64,000 bases of DNA from Pelodictyon luteolum DSM 273 (GTDB taxonomy: Bacteria; Bacteroidota; Chlorobiia; Chlorobiales; Chlorobiaceae): contig NC_007512.1 of the NCBI RefSeq assembly GCF_000012485.1, forward strand, positions 497,001-561,000, written 5' to 3'. The translations under genes were made by a program, and so were the position numbers. Positions within the stretch are counted from its first letter, which is position 1. Every line of letters begins with the position of its first letter. Below the pieces are notes generated by a model. The model made no database searches. It saw only the letters and a list, made by a program, of their open reading frames with translations, and had not been told where the DNA came from. Of this stretch, positions 1-10,114 are shown piece by piece.

Positions 1-1
1 C

Positions 2-94
2 GGTAAAATGGTTGCCGACGCTCTCGACTCCCTTACGGTGGTCGCAAAGCAGATACTTGACGGCGTCAACACTTCGCTCGGCGACAGGAAGTAA
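2..94 (+). CDS. C-terminal end of an unidentified protein (partial)
   Basis: An open frame enters from the left edge and stops with TAA at 92-94, giving a 30-residue tail (GKMVADALDS...TSLGDRK). The codons look ordinary for this genome, which supports a real gene end, but the fragment is too short to name a family. It lies about 150 bases upstream of ileS on the same strand. Confidence 0.5.
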   Translation, partial: GKMVADALDSLTVVAKQILDGVNTSLGDRK

Positions 95-243
95 TACGGG
101 CCATTTTCGATTCCGGCCGGCGCCGGAAGAAATCGGAATGCAGGTTTCCAGGCAAGCTTTTCACAACGGGGAAGGCTTGCCTGTACTGTTTTAATGGCTG
201 ATTCTTGTATATTGATTTTTTTTGAATGATCTCACGCAACACC

Positions 244-3200
244 ATGTCCGATAAATTTGCCGAGTATCCCTCCAGCATGCCTTACAGCGAGATGGAGGCT
301 GCGGTGCTCACCTACTGGAACGAACACGACATATTCCATAAAAGCCTGGAGGAACGGCCTTCCGACCGGGTTTTTTCGTTTTATGAAGGCCCCCCGACTG
401 TCAACGGAAAGCCCGGCGTGCACCACGTGTTCAGCCGCACCATCAAGGACGCCGTCTGCCGCTACCGGACGATGCAGGGATACCGGGTTCCGCGCAAGGC
501 GGGATGGGATACCCACGGCCTTCCGGTCGAGATTTCCGTAGAAAAGAAACTCGGACTGAAGAACAAGGCGCAGGTCGAGGAGTACGGCGAAGGGGAGTTC
601 AACGCGGAGGCGCGTGCACTCGTCTACCATCATATCGACGACAACCGGGAAGGCTGGGGTAAACTCACCGAGCGGATGGGTTACTGGGTCGACATGGACC
701 ATCCCTACATCACCTGTGAAAACAACTACATCGAGTCGGTCTGGTGGGCACTGAAGACCATTTTCGACAAAGGACTGATCTATAAAGACTACAAGATCGT
801 TCCCCAGGACCCCAAGTCCGAGACGGTGCTCAGTTCGCATGAACTTGCACTCGGCTATAAGGAGGTCAAGGACCCGAGCGTCTACGTGAAGTTCCCTCTG
901 AAGGGAGACGGTGCGTCGTTCCTTGTATGGACCACCACGCCCTGGACACTCATTTCCAATGTGGCGCTGTCGGTCGGAGCTGATATCGGGTACGTGAAGG
1001 TGAAGCATGCCGAAAGCGGCGAAGTGCTGATCCTTGCCGAATCCCGCCTGCAGGTACTACTTGAGAAGAATGAAGAGGGCCAGAGCCTCTGGAATGTGGT
1101 TGAGCGGATCGAGGGCCGTGCGCTCGAAGGCCTGGAATACGAGCCGCTGTTCGACCATTTTTCACCTTCCCGCAAGAGCTGGTACGTTACCCTCGGTTCG
1201 TTCGTCTCGACGGGGGACGGTACCGGCATCGTGCACATCGCGCCCGCATTCGGCGCCGACGACTATGAGGTGTCGAAACAGTACGACCTGCCGATGCTGC
1301 AGCCGGTCGGTCGCAACGGCTGCTTCACCGCCGAGGTCCCCGAGTATGAGGGGATGTTCTTCAAGGATACCGATCCGCTCATCATCACGCGGCTGAAAGA
1401 GGAGGGGAAGCTCTACAGGAAAGAGACCATCACCCATACGTATCCGTTCTCATGGCGCTACGACGTGCCGGTCATCTACTATGCGCGTGAGTCCTGGTAC
1501 ATCCGCACGACCAGCATCGCGGACCGGATGGTGGAACTCAACAAAACCATCAACTGGTGCCCGCCCGAAATCGGGTCGGGCCGGTTTGGCAACTGGCTCG
1601 AGGAGAACAAGGACTGGGCGCTCTCACGAGAGCGGTTCTGGGGTTCGCCGCTGCCGGTATGGGTGGCGGAGGATTTCTCGATCGGCGACGATGCCGCTTC
1701 CGGCAAAATGTTCGCAGTCGGTTCCATTGCCGAACTCCGTGAAGGGTTCATCGATATCGACGGCAGCCGTATGGTGCTTGGCGAGGCCTTGGATCAGGGG
1801 CTCGCGGAGCTTGACCTCCACAAGCCGTTCGTTGACAGGATCTATTTCATCCGCGACGGGGTCCGTTTCACCCGTACTCCTGAACTGATCGACGTCTGGT
1901 TCGACAGCGGGTCCATGCCGTTTGCCCAGCTGCACTATCCGTTCGAGAACAGGGAGCTTTTTGAGCAGACCTTCCCGGCGGACTTCATCGCTGAAGGGGT
2001 CGACCAGACAAGGGGGTGGTTCTACACCCTGCATGCCGTTTCGACCCTTCTCTTCGACCGCCCGGCCTACCGGAACCTCATCGTCAACGGCCATATCCTT
2101 GACAAGAACGGGCAGAAAATGTCGAAGTCGAAGGGCAACGTGGTCGATCCGTTCGAGACCATGCAGAAATACGGTGCCGATGCAATCCGCTGGTACCTCC
2201 TCGTGGCAAGCCCTCCCTGGCGGCCGAAGTCGTTCAACACCGAAGAGATCGAAGAGGAGCAGAGGAAGTTTTTCCGTGCCTACATCAACAGCTACAACTT
2301 CTTCGTGCTCTACGCCAACGTCGACGGCTTCACGGGCAGCGAGCCTGCAGTGCCGCTTCTTCAGCGCTCCGAGCTAGACCGCTGGGTGCTCTCAAGCCTC
2401 TCGAGTCTCGTCGGCGGGGTGCACAGCCGCATGGAGCAGTACGATCTGACCGGTGCGGCGCGTCTCGTCGACGATTTCATTGTCGATGACCTTTCGAACT
2501 GGTACATCCGCCGTTCACGCAAGCGGTTCTGGAAAAGCGACATGGGCCCCGACAAGCTGGCCGCATACCAGTCGCTCCACCAGTGCCTTGAAACCCTGGC
2601 GAGGCTGCTCGCTCCGTTCACCCCGTTCCTTGCAGAACGGATCTACCTGAACCTGCATGCCCTCAAGGGGACCACCGGACGGGAATCGGTCCATCTTGCT
2701 GAGTTCCCGACCATCGATAACGCTGCCGTTGACCTGCCGCTTGAGCGCCGGATGAAGAAAGCGCAGATCATCACCTCGCTGGTCCGGACCATGCGTGAAC
2801 GCGCCTCAATCAAAGTTCGCCAGCCGCTATCACGGATCCTCCTTGCCGTTGCCGACAGCACGGAGCGCGAAGAGTACCGCCTTGTGGCCGACATCATCAC
2901 CGAAGAGGTCAACGTGCTCAATATCGAGTATGTCGACGAGGACGGCTCCGTCATCAGCAAGAAGGTGAAGCCGAACTTCAAGACACTCGGACCGAAGTTC
3001 GGAAAGGATATGAAGCAGCTTGCCGAAGCGGTCCGCTCGATGAGCCATAAACAGATTGCCCACCTCGAAAAAGAGGGGAGCCTTACCCTCGAGTGGGCTG
3101 AAAGGTCGTTCGACATCCTCCGCGGGGATGTGGAGATCATGCATGAGGACATCGAAGGGTGGCTTGTCGCCTCGGATGAGGCGCATGGCATCATGGTCGC

Positions 3201-3495
3201 ACTCGACACGGAGATGAGTGAAACGCTCGAAATGATGGGCCTCTCGCGGGAACTGGTCAGCAGGATCCAGTCCATGCGGCGTGAAAGCGGACTGGACATC
3301 ACCGACCGGATCCGCCTGCGGGTCGAGGGCTCGGAAAAACTTCTCGAGGCGGTGCAACGAAATGATGCGTATATTAAGGACGAAACACTCGCTACGGCTC
3401 TTGAGCTCGCTCCGCTCGATCCCGAAGCCCATCGGCCGACCGTTGCCGAAACGGTGAACGGCGAATTATGCCGTATCGCGCTTGATAAATCCTGA
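244..3495 (+). CDS. ileS: isoleucyl-tRNA synthetase, IleRS2-like
   Basis: A class I aminoacyl-tRNA synthetase that charges tRNA-Ile in the cytoplasm. The protein has 1083 residues from the ATG at 244; an in-frame ATG at 226 would add six residues with no family support. The KMSKS loop is at about residues 625-629, and the [10 protein letters not shown] segment just past the editing domain is present near 457-470. The length and the [10 protein letters not shown] block match the long, eukaryote-like bacterial IleRS2 form seen in Bacteroidetes and Chlorobi. The usual HIGH signature reads GVHH at residues 58-61 (see findings). A possible promoter element TATATTG lies at 208-214. The dksA-like gene follows 65 bases downstream on the same strand. 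Confidence 0.95.
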   Translation: MSDKFAEYPSSMPYSEMEAAVLTYWNEHDIFHKSLEERPSDRVFSFYEGPPTVNGKPGVHHVFSRTIKDAVCRYRTMQGYRVPRKAGWDTHGLPVEISVEKKLGLKNKAQVEEYGEGEFNAEARALVYHHIDDNREGWGKLTERMGYWVDMDHPYITCENNYIESVWWALKTIFDKGLIYKDYKIVPQDPKSETVLSSHELALGYKEVKDPSVYVKFPLKGDGASFLVWTTTPWTLISNVALSVGADIGYVKVKHAESGEVLILAESRLQVLLEKNEEGQSLWNVVERIEGRALEGLEYEPLFDHFSPSRKSWYVTLGSFVSTGDGTGIVHIAPAFGADDYEVSKQYDLPMLQPVGRNGCFTAEVPEYEGMFFKDTDPLIITRLKEEGKLYRKETITHTYPFSWRYDVPVIYYARESWYIRTTSIADRMVELNKTINWCPPEIGSGRFGNWLEENKDWALSRERFWGSPLPVWVAEDFSIGDDAASGKMFAVGSIAELREGFIDIDGSRMVLGEALDQGLAELDLHKPFVDRIYFIRDGVRFTRTPELIDVWFDSGSMPFAQLHYPFENRELFEQTFPADFIAEGVDQTRGWFYTLHAVSTLLFDRPAYRNLIVNGHILDKNGQKMSKSKGNVVDPFETMQKYGADAIRWYLLVASPPWRPKSFNTEEIEEEQRKFFRAYINSYNFFVLYANVDGFTGSEPAVPLLQRSELDRWVLSSLSSLVGGVHSRMEQYDLTGAARLVDDFIVDDLSNWYIRRSRKRFWKSDMGPDKLAAYQSLHQCLETLARLLAPFTPFLAERIYLNLHALKGTTGRESVHLAEFPTIDNAAVDLPLERRMKKAQIITSLVRTMRERASIKVRQPLSRILLAVADSTEREEYRLVADIITEEVNVLNIEYVDEDGSVISKKVKPNFKTLGPKFGKDMKQLAEAVRSMSHKQIAHLEKEGSLTLEWAERSFDILRGDVEIMHEDIEGWLVASDEAHGIMVALDTEMSETLEMMGLSRELVSRIQSMRRESGLDITDRIRLRVEGSEKLLEAVQRNDAYIKDETLATALELAPLDPEAHRPTVAETVNGELCRIALDKS

Positions 3496-3524
3496 GTGGA
3501 ATGGTATTTTAACTCTCCTTTTTT

Positions 3525-3536
3525 ACGGTATACCGT
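3525..3536. promoter_or_regulatory. 12-bp perfect palindrome ahead of the dksA-like gene
   Basis: ACGGTATACCGT is a perfect dyad ending 24 bases before the start codon of the dksA-like gene. It sits where an operator could lie, but no regulator can be assigned and it may be chance. Confidence 0.25.
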
Positions 3537-3560
3537 TAGAATCAGAAAATCTGAAGTGTT

Positions 3561-3995
3561 ATGACCAAGAAAAGCAGCAGTGCATCAAAAAAGGACCAGG
3601 AGATCATTGAGGAACCGGTGCTCAACAAGACCTATCTGACGGACGAGGAGCTTGAACATTTCCGCCAGCTTCTCCTGAAGCGTCGTGAGGAGGTCCTGCG
3701 CGACCTCGACATCCTCCGCTCATCACTTTCGGACGAGAACGTGGAGGATTCGATCAACTCGAACTACTCCATGCACATGGCCGACCACGGCACTGAAACC
3801 ATGGATCGTGAGCAGCGCTTCATGTTCATCGCCCGTGACGAGAAATACATCGGCTACATTGACCAGGCGCTCGACAGGATCCGCAACCGCACCTACGGTA
3901 TCTGCATCAAGTCCGGCAAGCCCATCCCGAAGAAACGACTCGAAGCCGTTCCGCATACCGCAGTCCGCATCGAGTTCAAGCAGGGGAAAAAGTAG
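3561..3995 (+). CDS. DksA/TraR-family RNA polymerase-binding protein with degenerate zinc finger
   Basis: The 144-residue protein has the DksA layout: an N-terminal coiled-coil region (LTDEELEHFRQLLLKRREEV), a DHGTET-type segment in place of the coiled-coil tip, and a C-terminal block beginning TYGIC. DksA proteins bind the secondary channel of RNA polymerase and work with ppGpp. Of the four zinc-binding cysteines of classical DksA only Cys115 remains; the second is Ser118 and the C-terminal pair is missing. From memory, this form is common in Bacteroidetes and Chlorobi, so it is probably a lineage trait rather than decay. It follows ileS and ends before a bidirectional terminator shared with purF. 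Confidence 0.85.
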   Translation: MTKKSSSASKKDQEIIEEPVLNKTYLTDEELEHFRQLLLKRREEVLRDLDILRSSLSDENVEDSINSNYSMHMADHGTETMDREQRFMFIARDEKYIGYIDQALDRIRNRTYGICIKSGKPIPKKRLEAVPHTAVRIEFKQGKK

Positions 3996-4043
3996 GCGGA
4001 CCCTTCCGTCCTTCAGAAAACCGGGTACGCGCCGAACACAAGA

Positions 4044-4080
4044 GAGCCCGTCCAGCATGCCAGCATGCGGGACGGGCTTT
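4044..4080. terminator. bidirectional terminator between dksA-like gene and purF
   Basis: A stem of about 9 bp (AGCCCGTCC / GGACGGGCT) closes a loop of about 16 bases and is followed by TTT on the plus strand. It lies between two convergent genes and can serve both. Confidence 0.75.
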
Positions 4081-4126
4081 CTGCGTCGAAGGAGTGAGGA
4101 GCGGGGCGGGGGGGGCTGCCGTGTCT

Positions 4127-5620
4127 CTAGTCGTTTTCCTCCTTGTCGGTGGTCGCTTCGTTGACCTGGATGGGATAGTCTCCGCTGAAGCATGCGGTGC
4201 AATAGCTGCAGCTTTCGCCCTCAAAAGAGGGGACGCTGTTTATAAGCCCCGGCATCGAGAGATAGGTGAGGGTGTCGACACCGATGTACTCCCTGATCTT
4301 TTCGATCTCGTCAACCTCATTTTCAATCGAGTCGAACATGTGGGTGAGCAGCTGGCGCTTGGTGGGGAAGTCCATGCCATAGAAGCAGGGATTGGTGATC
4401 GGCGGCGAGCTGATGTGGAGGTGAATGGCCTTCGGGTCGGCTTCGCGGATCAGCTTGATCAGCATCCTTGCAGTCGTTCCCCGTACGATTGAGTCGTCGA
4501 TGAGGATGATCGGCCGGTCCTGAAGGACGCCCCGGACGATGTTGTATTTGGAGCGGACCTTGATGTCCCGGCTCTGTATGCCGGGCTGGATGAACGTTCT
4601 TCCAACATAGTGGTTGCGGATCAGCCCGTGCTCGAAGCGGGCTGGGCGGCCCGCCCGGTTGCTTTCGCGCACGAAGCCAAGTGCGGCGGTGTTTGACGAG
4701 TCGGGGACGCTGACGACGGTCAGTTCCTTCTCTCCTGGAGTCTGTTCGATCGATGACTCCCGGGCAAGGTTCTTTCCGAGATTGCGGCGGACCTTGTCGA
4801 CCGAGTTGCCGAATATGAAGCTGTCGGGGCGTGCGAAGTAGACGTATTCGAATATGCAGCGCGCCTTGCGTTCAGAGGGGGGGAGAAAGAGTGATGTCGG
4901 TTTTTCGTTGGCCACCGCAAGGTGGTCGATGAGAAGGATTTCTCCGGGTTCGATGTCGCGGATGTATTCAGCCTGGATGATGTCGAACGCGCAAGTTTCA
5001 CTTGCAATGACGTAGGCGAGTTCACCTGTGAGCGGGTCGGTTTTCTTGCCGAGCGCCAGCGGCCGGAACCCGTAAGGGTCGCGGGCTGCGATCATCTGGT
5101 TGTTGGCGAGCAGCACCATCGAGTAGGCTCCCTGAACCTGCTGGAGCGCTTCGTAGATCTGCTGCACGGGTTCCTTTTCACGACTGCGTGCGGCAAGATG
5201 CGGGATGATTTCGGTATCGGACGAGGCCTGGAAGATGACTCCGAGTTCCGTCAGTTCGTTGCGGAGTTTCCTGGCGTTGGTCAGGTTGCCGTTGTGGGCT
5301 ATGGCCAGACTTCCGGAGCGGTATATGAGGGAGAACGGCTGAATGTTGTTCGTCGACTTGGCCGAGCCGGTCGTCGAGTAACGGTTGTGGCCGATTGCCG
5401 CATAGCCACTGAGGGTGTCGAAGACTGTTTCGTCGCGGAAGACTTCCGAGACGAGGCCCATGCCCTTGTGCTGCTTGAAGATTGTCTTTTTCCGGGCCTT
5501 GCTGTAGTCAGCAACCACAATCCCCGCTGCTTCCTGTCCCCGGTGCTGAAGGGAATACAGACCATAGAAGGTGTCTTCCGCAGGAGTTTTTGAATTGAAG
5601 ATGCCGAAAACTCCACACAT
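4127..5620 (-). CDS. purF: amidophosphoribosyltransferase
   Basis: Catalyses the first step of purine synthesis, PRPP plus glutamine to phosphoribosylamine. The start at 5620 gives MCGVFGIF, so Cys2 becomes the N-terminal nucleophile after removal of Met; an open frame upstream to 5698 would bury it, so the shorter start is preferred. The 497-residue protein carries the glutaminase domain first and a phosphoribosyltransferase domain with the PRPP loop (ILIDDSIVRGTT) near residues 365-385. Cysteines in SYCTACFSG near the C terminus match the iron-sulfur type known from Bacillus. It stands alone here; purN and purH are 5-8 kb away. Confidence 0.95.
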   Translation of the reverse strand: MCGVFGIFNSKTPAEDTFYGLYSLQHRGQEAAGIVVADYSKARKKTIFKQHKGMGLVSEVFRDETVFDTLSGYAAIGHNRYSTTGSAKSTNNIQPFSLIYRSGSLAIAHNGNLTNARKLRNELTELGVIFQASSDTEIIPHLAARSREKEPVQQIYEALQQVQGAYSMVLLANNQMIAARDPYGFRPLALGKKTDPLTGELAYVIASETCAFDIIQAEYIRDIEPGEILLIDHLAVANEKPTSLFLPPSERKARCIFEYVYFARPDSFIFGNSVDKVRRNLGKNLARESSIEQTPGEKELTVVSVPDSSNTAALGFVRESNRAGRPARFEHGLIRNHYVGRTFIQPGIQSRDIKVRSKYNIVRGVLQDRPIILIDDSIVRGTTARMLIKLIREADPKAIHLHISSPPITNPCFYGMDFPTKRQLLTHMFDSIENEVDEIEKIREYIGVDTLTYLSMPGLINSVPSFEGESCSYCTACFSGDYPIQVNEATTDKEEND

Positions 5621-5831
5621 AGGCCTTGGGGGTGTTAAATTTGTGTAAACTTCCGAGCACCATAAAATGGCGATTGCCAAGTGAAACTTCAAACCCAAAA
5701 TTGAAAATAATCACTTCTGTGGCATTGCGTCCTGAAGGGGGTTTTTCTCACCTATGGGAATTACCTGCAGCTATCGGCTGTTATAGTGCCATATTGCACG
5801 AAAACCCGCAACCCTTATACCCGTTGACATC

Positions 5832-6350
5832 ATGAAAAACACTTCCGCAGCTCCGACCGTTCCCAGCCCCGCCCTATGGCTTGCCATCACGCTGCTCTGG
5901 GGTACCGTTTTCTATGCTACCTCGGTCTACATGCTGCGGCTGGCTTCGCAGCAGCTCGCTGGCGGCCTGTTCGATCCTTCGGGGGAGGCAGTCCTCAATG
6001 TCTATGGCATGCATGCGGTGCTTCTGGTCTCATTCGCCCTTATTGCAATGACTGCCAGAATGGCGTTGGACCCCGGTGCAAACAGCCAGATCCGGAGGTG
6101 GGAGGCGGTAAAGGGCGGTTACGGCGAAAAGGTGTTCATTTCGCTTTCCGGAAGCATCGCCACGGGATTTTTCTTCACCATCCTGACTGCCCTTACCTGG
6201 ACTGCATCCTCGGAACTGTTCCCGGCAGGTTCGGCCCTGAGTCTTTCCGTGGTTTTTCTGGCATCGTTCTACAATATCGGTGCGGGGCTTTCGGCTTCGC
6301 TGCTTGTGGGCCTGGTGTTCTTTCTTTCGGGCATTGGAAAGAAGGCCTGA
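5832..6350 (+). CDS. uncharacterised four-helix membrane protein
   Basis: The 172-residue product has about four hydrophobic segments (roughly residues 15-37, 58-78, 105-125 and 135-167). Between the second and third lies a charged loop. I do not recognise a family and see no catalytic motif. The gene is divergent from purF, from which it is separated by about 210 bases, and it ends before a hairpin shared with the tRNA-Ala gene. The codon use resembles its neighbours, so it is likely a real inner-membrane protein. Confidence 0.7.
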   Translation: MKNTSAAPTVPSPALWLAITLLWGTVFYATSVYMLRLASQQLAGGLFDPSGEAVLNVYGMHAVLLVSFALIAMTARMALDPGANSQIRRWEAVKGGYGEKVFISLSGSIATGFFFTILTALTWTASSELFPAGSALSLSVVFLASFYNIGAGLSASLLVGLVFFLSGIGKKA

Positions 6351-6363
6351 GGGGCGGTGGAGA

Positions 6364-6402
6364 CAAAAAAAAAGCGCGGGCGGGTGCGCCTGCGCTTTTT
6401 TT
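6364..6402. terminator. bidirectional terminator between the membrane protein gene and tRNA-Ala
   Basis: A long A run followed by GCGC pairs with GCGC followed by a T run of eight, with a GC-rich centre. It can stop transcription from the gene on the left and from the leftward tRNA gene on the right. Confidence 0.75.
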
Positions 6403-6408
6403 TCGGGG

Positions 6409-6481
6409 TGGAGCTAAGGAGACTCGAACTCCTGACCCTTTGCATGCCATGCAAATGCTCTACCAACTGAGCTATAGCCCC
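6409..6481 (-). tRNA. tRNA-Ala (anticodon GGC)
   Basis: The reverse strand reads as a complete 73-base cloverleaf. The acceptor stem is GGGGCTA/TAGCTCC, the D arm contains AGCTCAGTTGG, the anticodon loop is ATGGCAT with GGC at positions 34-36, and the T arm contains GTTCGAGTC. It is very close to the E. coli tRNA-Ala(GGC). The 3' CCA is not encoded; CCC follows the discriminator A. Confidence 0.97.
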
Positions 6482-6630
6482 GATTGGAAGCTTTAATTAA
6501 AAGAAAAAAAACTTGTTTTTGCAACTAGTTTTGCTGATTCTTTTACTGTAACCCCAGATAGGGGGTTCTGAAACCTGCAGAATATTGCAGAAAGTCGCTT
6601 TCAACCCCAAGCATTCCATTTCTTTCATCC

Positions 6631-7518
6631 ATGTCACTCCGCTTCATTGTCAGGGAAGGGTTTTCAGGCATCTCGAGAGCCCGTGTGCCCGCTGCCCTCA
6701 CCGTCACGATCAGCTTTTTCGCCCTTGTTCTCCTGGGGCTTTTCGGTACCGTCTCCCTCGGGTTTTATGACATCATCCAGGAGCTTCGCGGCCGGGTGGA
6801 ACTGGAAGTGTTTTTCAGCGATGCCATGCCCGCCGCGGAAGCCCGCGCCGCATCCATGAAGATGCAGGATCTCGCGGGTGTCAAAGAGAGCCGGTTCATC
6901 GACAAGGATGAGGCCCGGAAGATCTTTACCGGGGATTTCGGAGAGGACGTCGTCACCATACTCGGTTCGAACCCCCTGCCCCGTTCAATCCGGCTCCGCT
7001 TTCATCCGGCGTATGCTACTCCCGACAGTCTTCAGCCCATCATGGCTGCCGTGCGAAGCATTGCCCCCGGATCCGATATCCGGTACAACAAGGCATTTCT
7101 TCTTGAGATTGAGAAGAACGCCCGCCTCTTCACCATCATCACCGGTTCCATCGGCCTCTTGATTTCCATGGCGACCGTGGTGATGGTCGGCTACACCATC
7201 CGTCTGGCCATGTACTCAAGGAAAGAAAAAATACGGACCATGCGCCTTGTCGGTGCTTCCGCCTCGTTCATTGCTTCCCCATACCTCCTGGAAGGTGCCC
7301 TCGAGGGCCTTCTGGCCGGACTGCTGGCCTCGGGCGCGCTCGCCCTTATTTTCGAGCAGGTGCTCCAGCGTTATGAGCCCGGCCTCTATCTCGTGCTGCA
7401 GAGTTCCGCCCTTCTGGCGTACCCTTCAGTTGCCCTGCTCGGTATCATACTCGGCCTCTTCGGCAGTGCACTCTCGGTCTCGAAGTACCTGCACTCCGCA
7501 TCCCGCGTGCTCCGGTAA
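6631..7518 (+). CDS. ftsX: cell division protein FtsX (permease-like)
   Basis: The 295-residue protein has the FtsX layout: a short N-terminal cytoplasmic part (SLRFIVREGFSGISRAR), one membrane helix near 22-45, a periplasmic domain containing the family pattern of a GV-ESRFIDKDEA segment, and three C-terminal helices between about 170 and 285. With the ATPase FtsE it forms an ABC-like complex that activates cell wall hydrolases at the septum. FtsE is not adjacent here, which is common outside Proteobacteria. It runs convergently into nfo, with only 12 bases between the two stops. Confidence 0.88.
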   Translation: MSLRFIVREGFSGISRARVPAALTVTISFFALVLLGLFGTVSLGFYDIIQELRGRVELEVFFSDAMPAAEARAASMKMQDLAGVKESRFIDKDEARKIFTGDFGEDVVTILGSNPLPRSIRLRFHPAYATPDSLQPIMAAVRSIAPGSDIRYNKAFLLEIEKNARLFTIITGSIGLLISMATVVMVGYTIRLAMYSRKEKIRTMRLVGASASFIASPYLLEGALEGLLAGLLASGALALIFEQVLQRYEPGLYLVLQSSALLAYPSVALLGIILGLFGSALSVSKYLHSASRVLR

Positions 7519-7530
7519 CGTTCCGGCTCT

Positions 7531-8370
7531 CTACTGCAGGCCGTAGAGCATTCTGATCTCCTCCGCCCATCCGTCCGAGTCGGGGGTTTCAAGAATGAGG
7601 GGGATCTCTTCGAATGCAGGGCTCTGCATGACGAGGCGGAATGCGTCCAGCCCTATTTTTCCCTTTCCCACACATGCGTGCCGGTCGAGCCGGCTGCCGA
7701 CCGGGTGCAGTGCGTCATTGAGGTGCATGCCCCTCAGGTACCGCATCCCTACGACCCTGTCGAACTCCCTGAAGGTCTCTCCTGCCGCATCCGCTGTTGC
7801 GAGGTCGTAGCCGGCGGCAAAGAGGTGGCAGGTGTCAAGGCAGACCCCTACACGTGACTTGTCGTCGGTCATTTCAATCAGCGCTGCGAGCTGCTCGAAA
7901 CGGTTCCCAAGGTTCGTTCCCTGTCCAGCGGTGTTTTCGATGACGGCGGTCACGCAACTCGAGTGTTCAAGAGCCATGTTGATCGAATCTGCGATGCGGC
8001 GGAGGCACTCGTCCGGAGTGGAGAGGTTGAGATGGCTCCCGGGGTGGAAGTTCAATAGCTCAAGCCCCAGAGATTCTGCCCGCTGCATTTCGTCGATGAA
8101 CGCAGCACGTGAGCGTTCCAGTTTCAGGGGGTCGGGATTGCCGAGGTTGATGAGGTAGCTGTCGTGGGGGAGGATGTGGCGCATCTCGAACCCCCCGTCG
8201 GCACAGTTTTGCCTGAAGGCCTCGATTGAAGCGGGAAGGAGCGGCGGAGATTTCCACTGCCGCTGGTTTTTCGTGAAGAGAGCGAACGCCGTGGCACCGA
8301 TTGCCCGTGCGTTCAAGGGGGCGTTTTCAATGCCGCCAGCAATGCTGACATGAGCTCCTAACCGTTTCAT
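7531..8370 (-). CDS. nfo: endonuclease IV (AP endonuclease)
   Basis: This 279-residue TIM-barrel enzyme cuts DNA at abasic sites during base excision repair. It uses three metal ions bound by conserved His, Asp and Glu residues. The family blocks are present in order: GAHVSIAGG at the N terminus, [35 protein letters not shown] with DRHACVGKG, and LILETP near the end. The start overlaps the stop of the upstream glycosyltransferase gene by four bases, so it is translated as the last gene of the purN-queE-GT2-nfo operon. Confidence 0.95.
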   Translation of the reverse strand: MKRLGAHVSIAGGIENAPLNARAIGATAFALFTKNQRQWKSPPLLPASIEAFRQNCADGGFEMRHILPHDSYLINLGNPDPLKLERSRAAFIDEMQRAESLGLELLNFHPGSHLNLSTPDECLRRIADSINMALEHSSCVTAVIENTAGQGTNLGNRFEQLAALIEMTDDKSRVGVCLDTCHLFAAGYDLATADAAGETFREFDRVVGMRYLRGMHLNDALHPVGSRLDRHACVGKGKIGLDAFRLVMQSPAFEEIPLILETPDSDGWAEEIRMLYGLQ

Positions 8371-9353
8371 TCTGAAATCTTTTGTTGCTGTTCCGGAGTG
8401 AGGTTCAGGGTATCACGGATCAGAAAACTTTCCCTCGCGCCGGAGGTTGTCGAGAGCATCTCTCCAAGAAGGCCTGTTGAGAAAAGCTGGACGCCGAGGA
8501 TCAGGAGGAGGATGCCGAGAAAAAGGATCGGCCGGTTGCTGATGTAGCGGTTGTTGAGGACTTTGTCGAGGGTGACGTAAGCGCTGACGCTGAATCCGAG
8601 CAGAAAGCTGACTAGGCCCGCCATACCGAAGAAATGCATGGGTCGGCGGAAGTAGCGGGTGATGAAGAGGACTGCGAAGAAGTCGAACAGCCCTTTGAGG
8701 AAGCGTGCCGATCCGTATTTGGTGCGGCCGTATCGGCGCCTGCGGTGCAGGACGGGCAGTTCAGCAATCCGGTACCCTTTCCATGCAGCAAGCACCGGGA
8801 TGTAGCGGTGCATGTCACCGTGCAGCTCGATGCTTTCGGGCACTTCGCGGCGGTAGAGTTTCAGGCCGCAGTTGATATCGTGCAGCCGGACGCCGGTGAA
8901 GAGGCGTGTGGCGGCGTTGAAGATGCGGGAGGGGACCGTTTTGGTGACGGGGTCGTTCCGGTGAAGTTTCCAGCCGCTGACCAGGTCGTAGCCCTCAAGA
9001 AGCTTTTCGAGCAGGGGGCGTATGGAGCGGGGGTCGTCCTGAAGATCGGCGTCGAGGGTGCATATGAACAGTCCCTCCGCTGCCCTGAATCCGGCTGAAA
9101 GGGCCGCTGTTTTCCCGGAGTTTTTCCTGAATGAGATGAGTTTTACTTCCGGCACCGTTTCTGCAATCGCTTTTGCCGCCTCGCCTGAGCCGTCGGTCGA
9201 ACCATCGTCCACCAGAATGATTTCATGGCTGAATGGTTCAGGCAAAAGGCCGTGAAGCAGGGGGTCGGACAGGGCGCCGGAAAGTTCTCCGACGAGTTCC
9301 GGGATTGATTCCCGTTCATTGTAGAATGGTACGACGACGGAGAGTGTGATCAC
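8367..9353 (-). CDS. GT2 glycosyltransferase with C-terminal membrane helices (DPM/ArnC/GtrB type)
   Basis: The N-terminal GT-A domain begins with [14 protein letters not shown] and carries the nucleotide-sugar site ([10 protein letters not shown]) and the DADLQDDP metal motif. Two hydrophobic segments follow near the C terminus. Such enzymes attach a sugar to undecaprenyl or polyprenyl phosphate at the inner membrane. The frame is open to an ATG at 9470, but that would overlap queE by 28 bases and add a 39-residue arginine-rich leader with no family match. The GTG at 9353 is therefore preferred, giving 328 residues, though no clear ribosome site is seen. It overlaps nfo by four bases. A second GT2 of the same kind lies at 48474-49424. 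Confidence 0.88.
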   Translation of the reverse strand: MITLSVVVPFYNERESIPELVGELSGALSDPLLHGLLPEPFSHEIILVDDGSTDGSGEAAKAIAETVPEVKLISFRKNSGKTAALSAGFRAAEGLFICTLDADLQDDPRSIRPLLEKLLEGYDLVSGWKLHRNDPVTKTVPSRIFNAATRLFTGVRLHDINCGLKLYRREVPESIELHGDMHRYIPVLAAWKGYRIAELPVLHRRRRYGRTKYGSARFLKGLFDFFAVLFITRYFRRPMHFFGMAGLVSFLLGFSVSAYVTLDKVLNNRYISNRPILFLGILLLILGVQLFSTGLLGEMLSTTSGARESFLIRDTLNLTPEQQQKISE

Positions 9354-9442
9354 GGGGACGACTATATGTTGAGTAAGCGATTGACAGAAAGGTACAAACT
9401 CCTCCCGATGGAGCCAAACGTCCCCGGGCTGGATCGCTGCGG

Positions 9443-10114
9443 CTATACCCCGCGGTCCATGCCGGGCCATATGTACCGGTGGAGCTGCAGCTGCATGCGG
9501 ACATGCAGCCGGTCTTCGAGGATCCAGCCGGCCAGCTCGGATGGGTGGATTGTTCCGGCTATCGGCCCCATCATGACGGTGCAGGCTTCGGCAAGCCTGG
9601 TGTCCTTTAGGATACCGCGGGCCCAGAGGTAGTCCTCCCGGTCGGCGGCAACGATCTTGAACTCATAGCGTTTTCTCTCACCCTCTCCCGCATTGAGGGC
9701 AATGTCGATGTTTTCCATGCAATTCTCTTTATCCCTGCCCGAAGAGGGTGGCTTCAGGTCAATGACCTTATGTACCCTCGGGTCGACATCCCGGACGGAA
9801 AGGAACCCGCCGGTTTCCAGCATGACGCCTCCTCCTCCGTCACAGAGAGCGTGCAGCAGTTTGTGGACTGCAGGCTGCTCGAGCGGTTCTCCGCCGGTCA
9901 CTTCGATGAGGTGCGCATGGTAGCGGCGGGCTTCATCGATGGTGTCGCCTATCGAGAGCCGGCGTTCTGCCGTTTTGGCATAGGTTGTGTCGCAGTAACG
10001 GCAGCCGTGGCTGCAGCCGGCGAGCCGGATGAAGGTGCATGGCCAGCCGGCAAAGGATGACTCTCCCTGAATGGAGTGGAAGATTTCGCTGATCTGGAGG
10101 ATGGTGCCCGTCAT
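9443..10114 (-). CDS. queE: 7-carboxy-7-deazaguanine synthase (radical SAM)
   Basis: Converts carboxytetrahydropterin to carboxydeazaguanine in queuosine precursor synthesis. The 223-residue product opens with QISEIFHSIQGE, then the radical-SAM cysteines in CSHGCRYCDT (C-x3-C-x2-C) and the VTGGEPL block. The start at 10114 (MTGTILQ) overlaps the purN stop by four bases; the longer frame to 10171 is an extension into purN. queG, acting at the last queuosine step, lies at 13.1 kb in the same window. Confidence 0.93.
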   Translation of the reverse strand: MTGTILQISEIFHSIQGESSFAGWPCTFIRLAGCSHGCRYCDTTYAKTAERRLSIGDTIDEARRYHAHLIEVTGGEPLEQPAVHKLLHALCDGGGGVMLETGGFLSVRDVDPRVHKVIDLKPPSSGRDKENCMENIDIALNAGEGERKRYEFKIVAADREDYLWARGILKDTRLAEACTVMMGPIAGTIHPSELAGWILEDRLHVRMQLQLHRYIWPGMDRGV

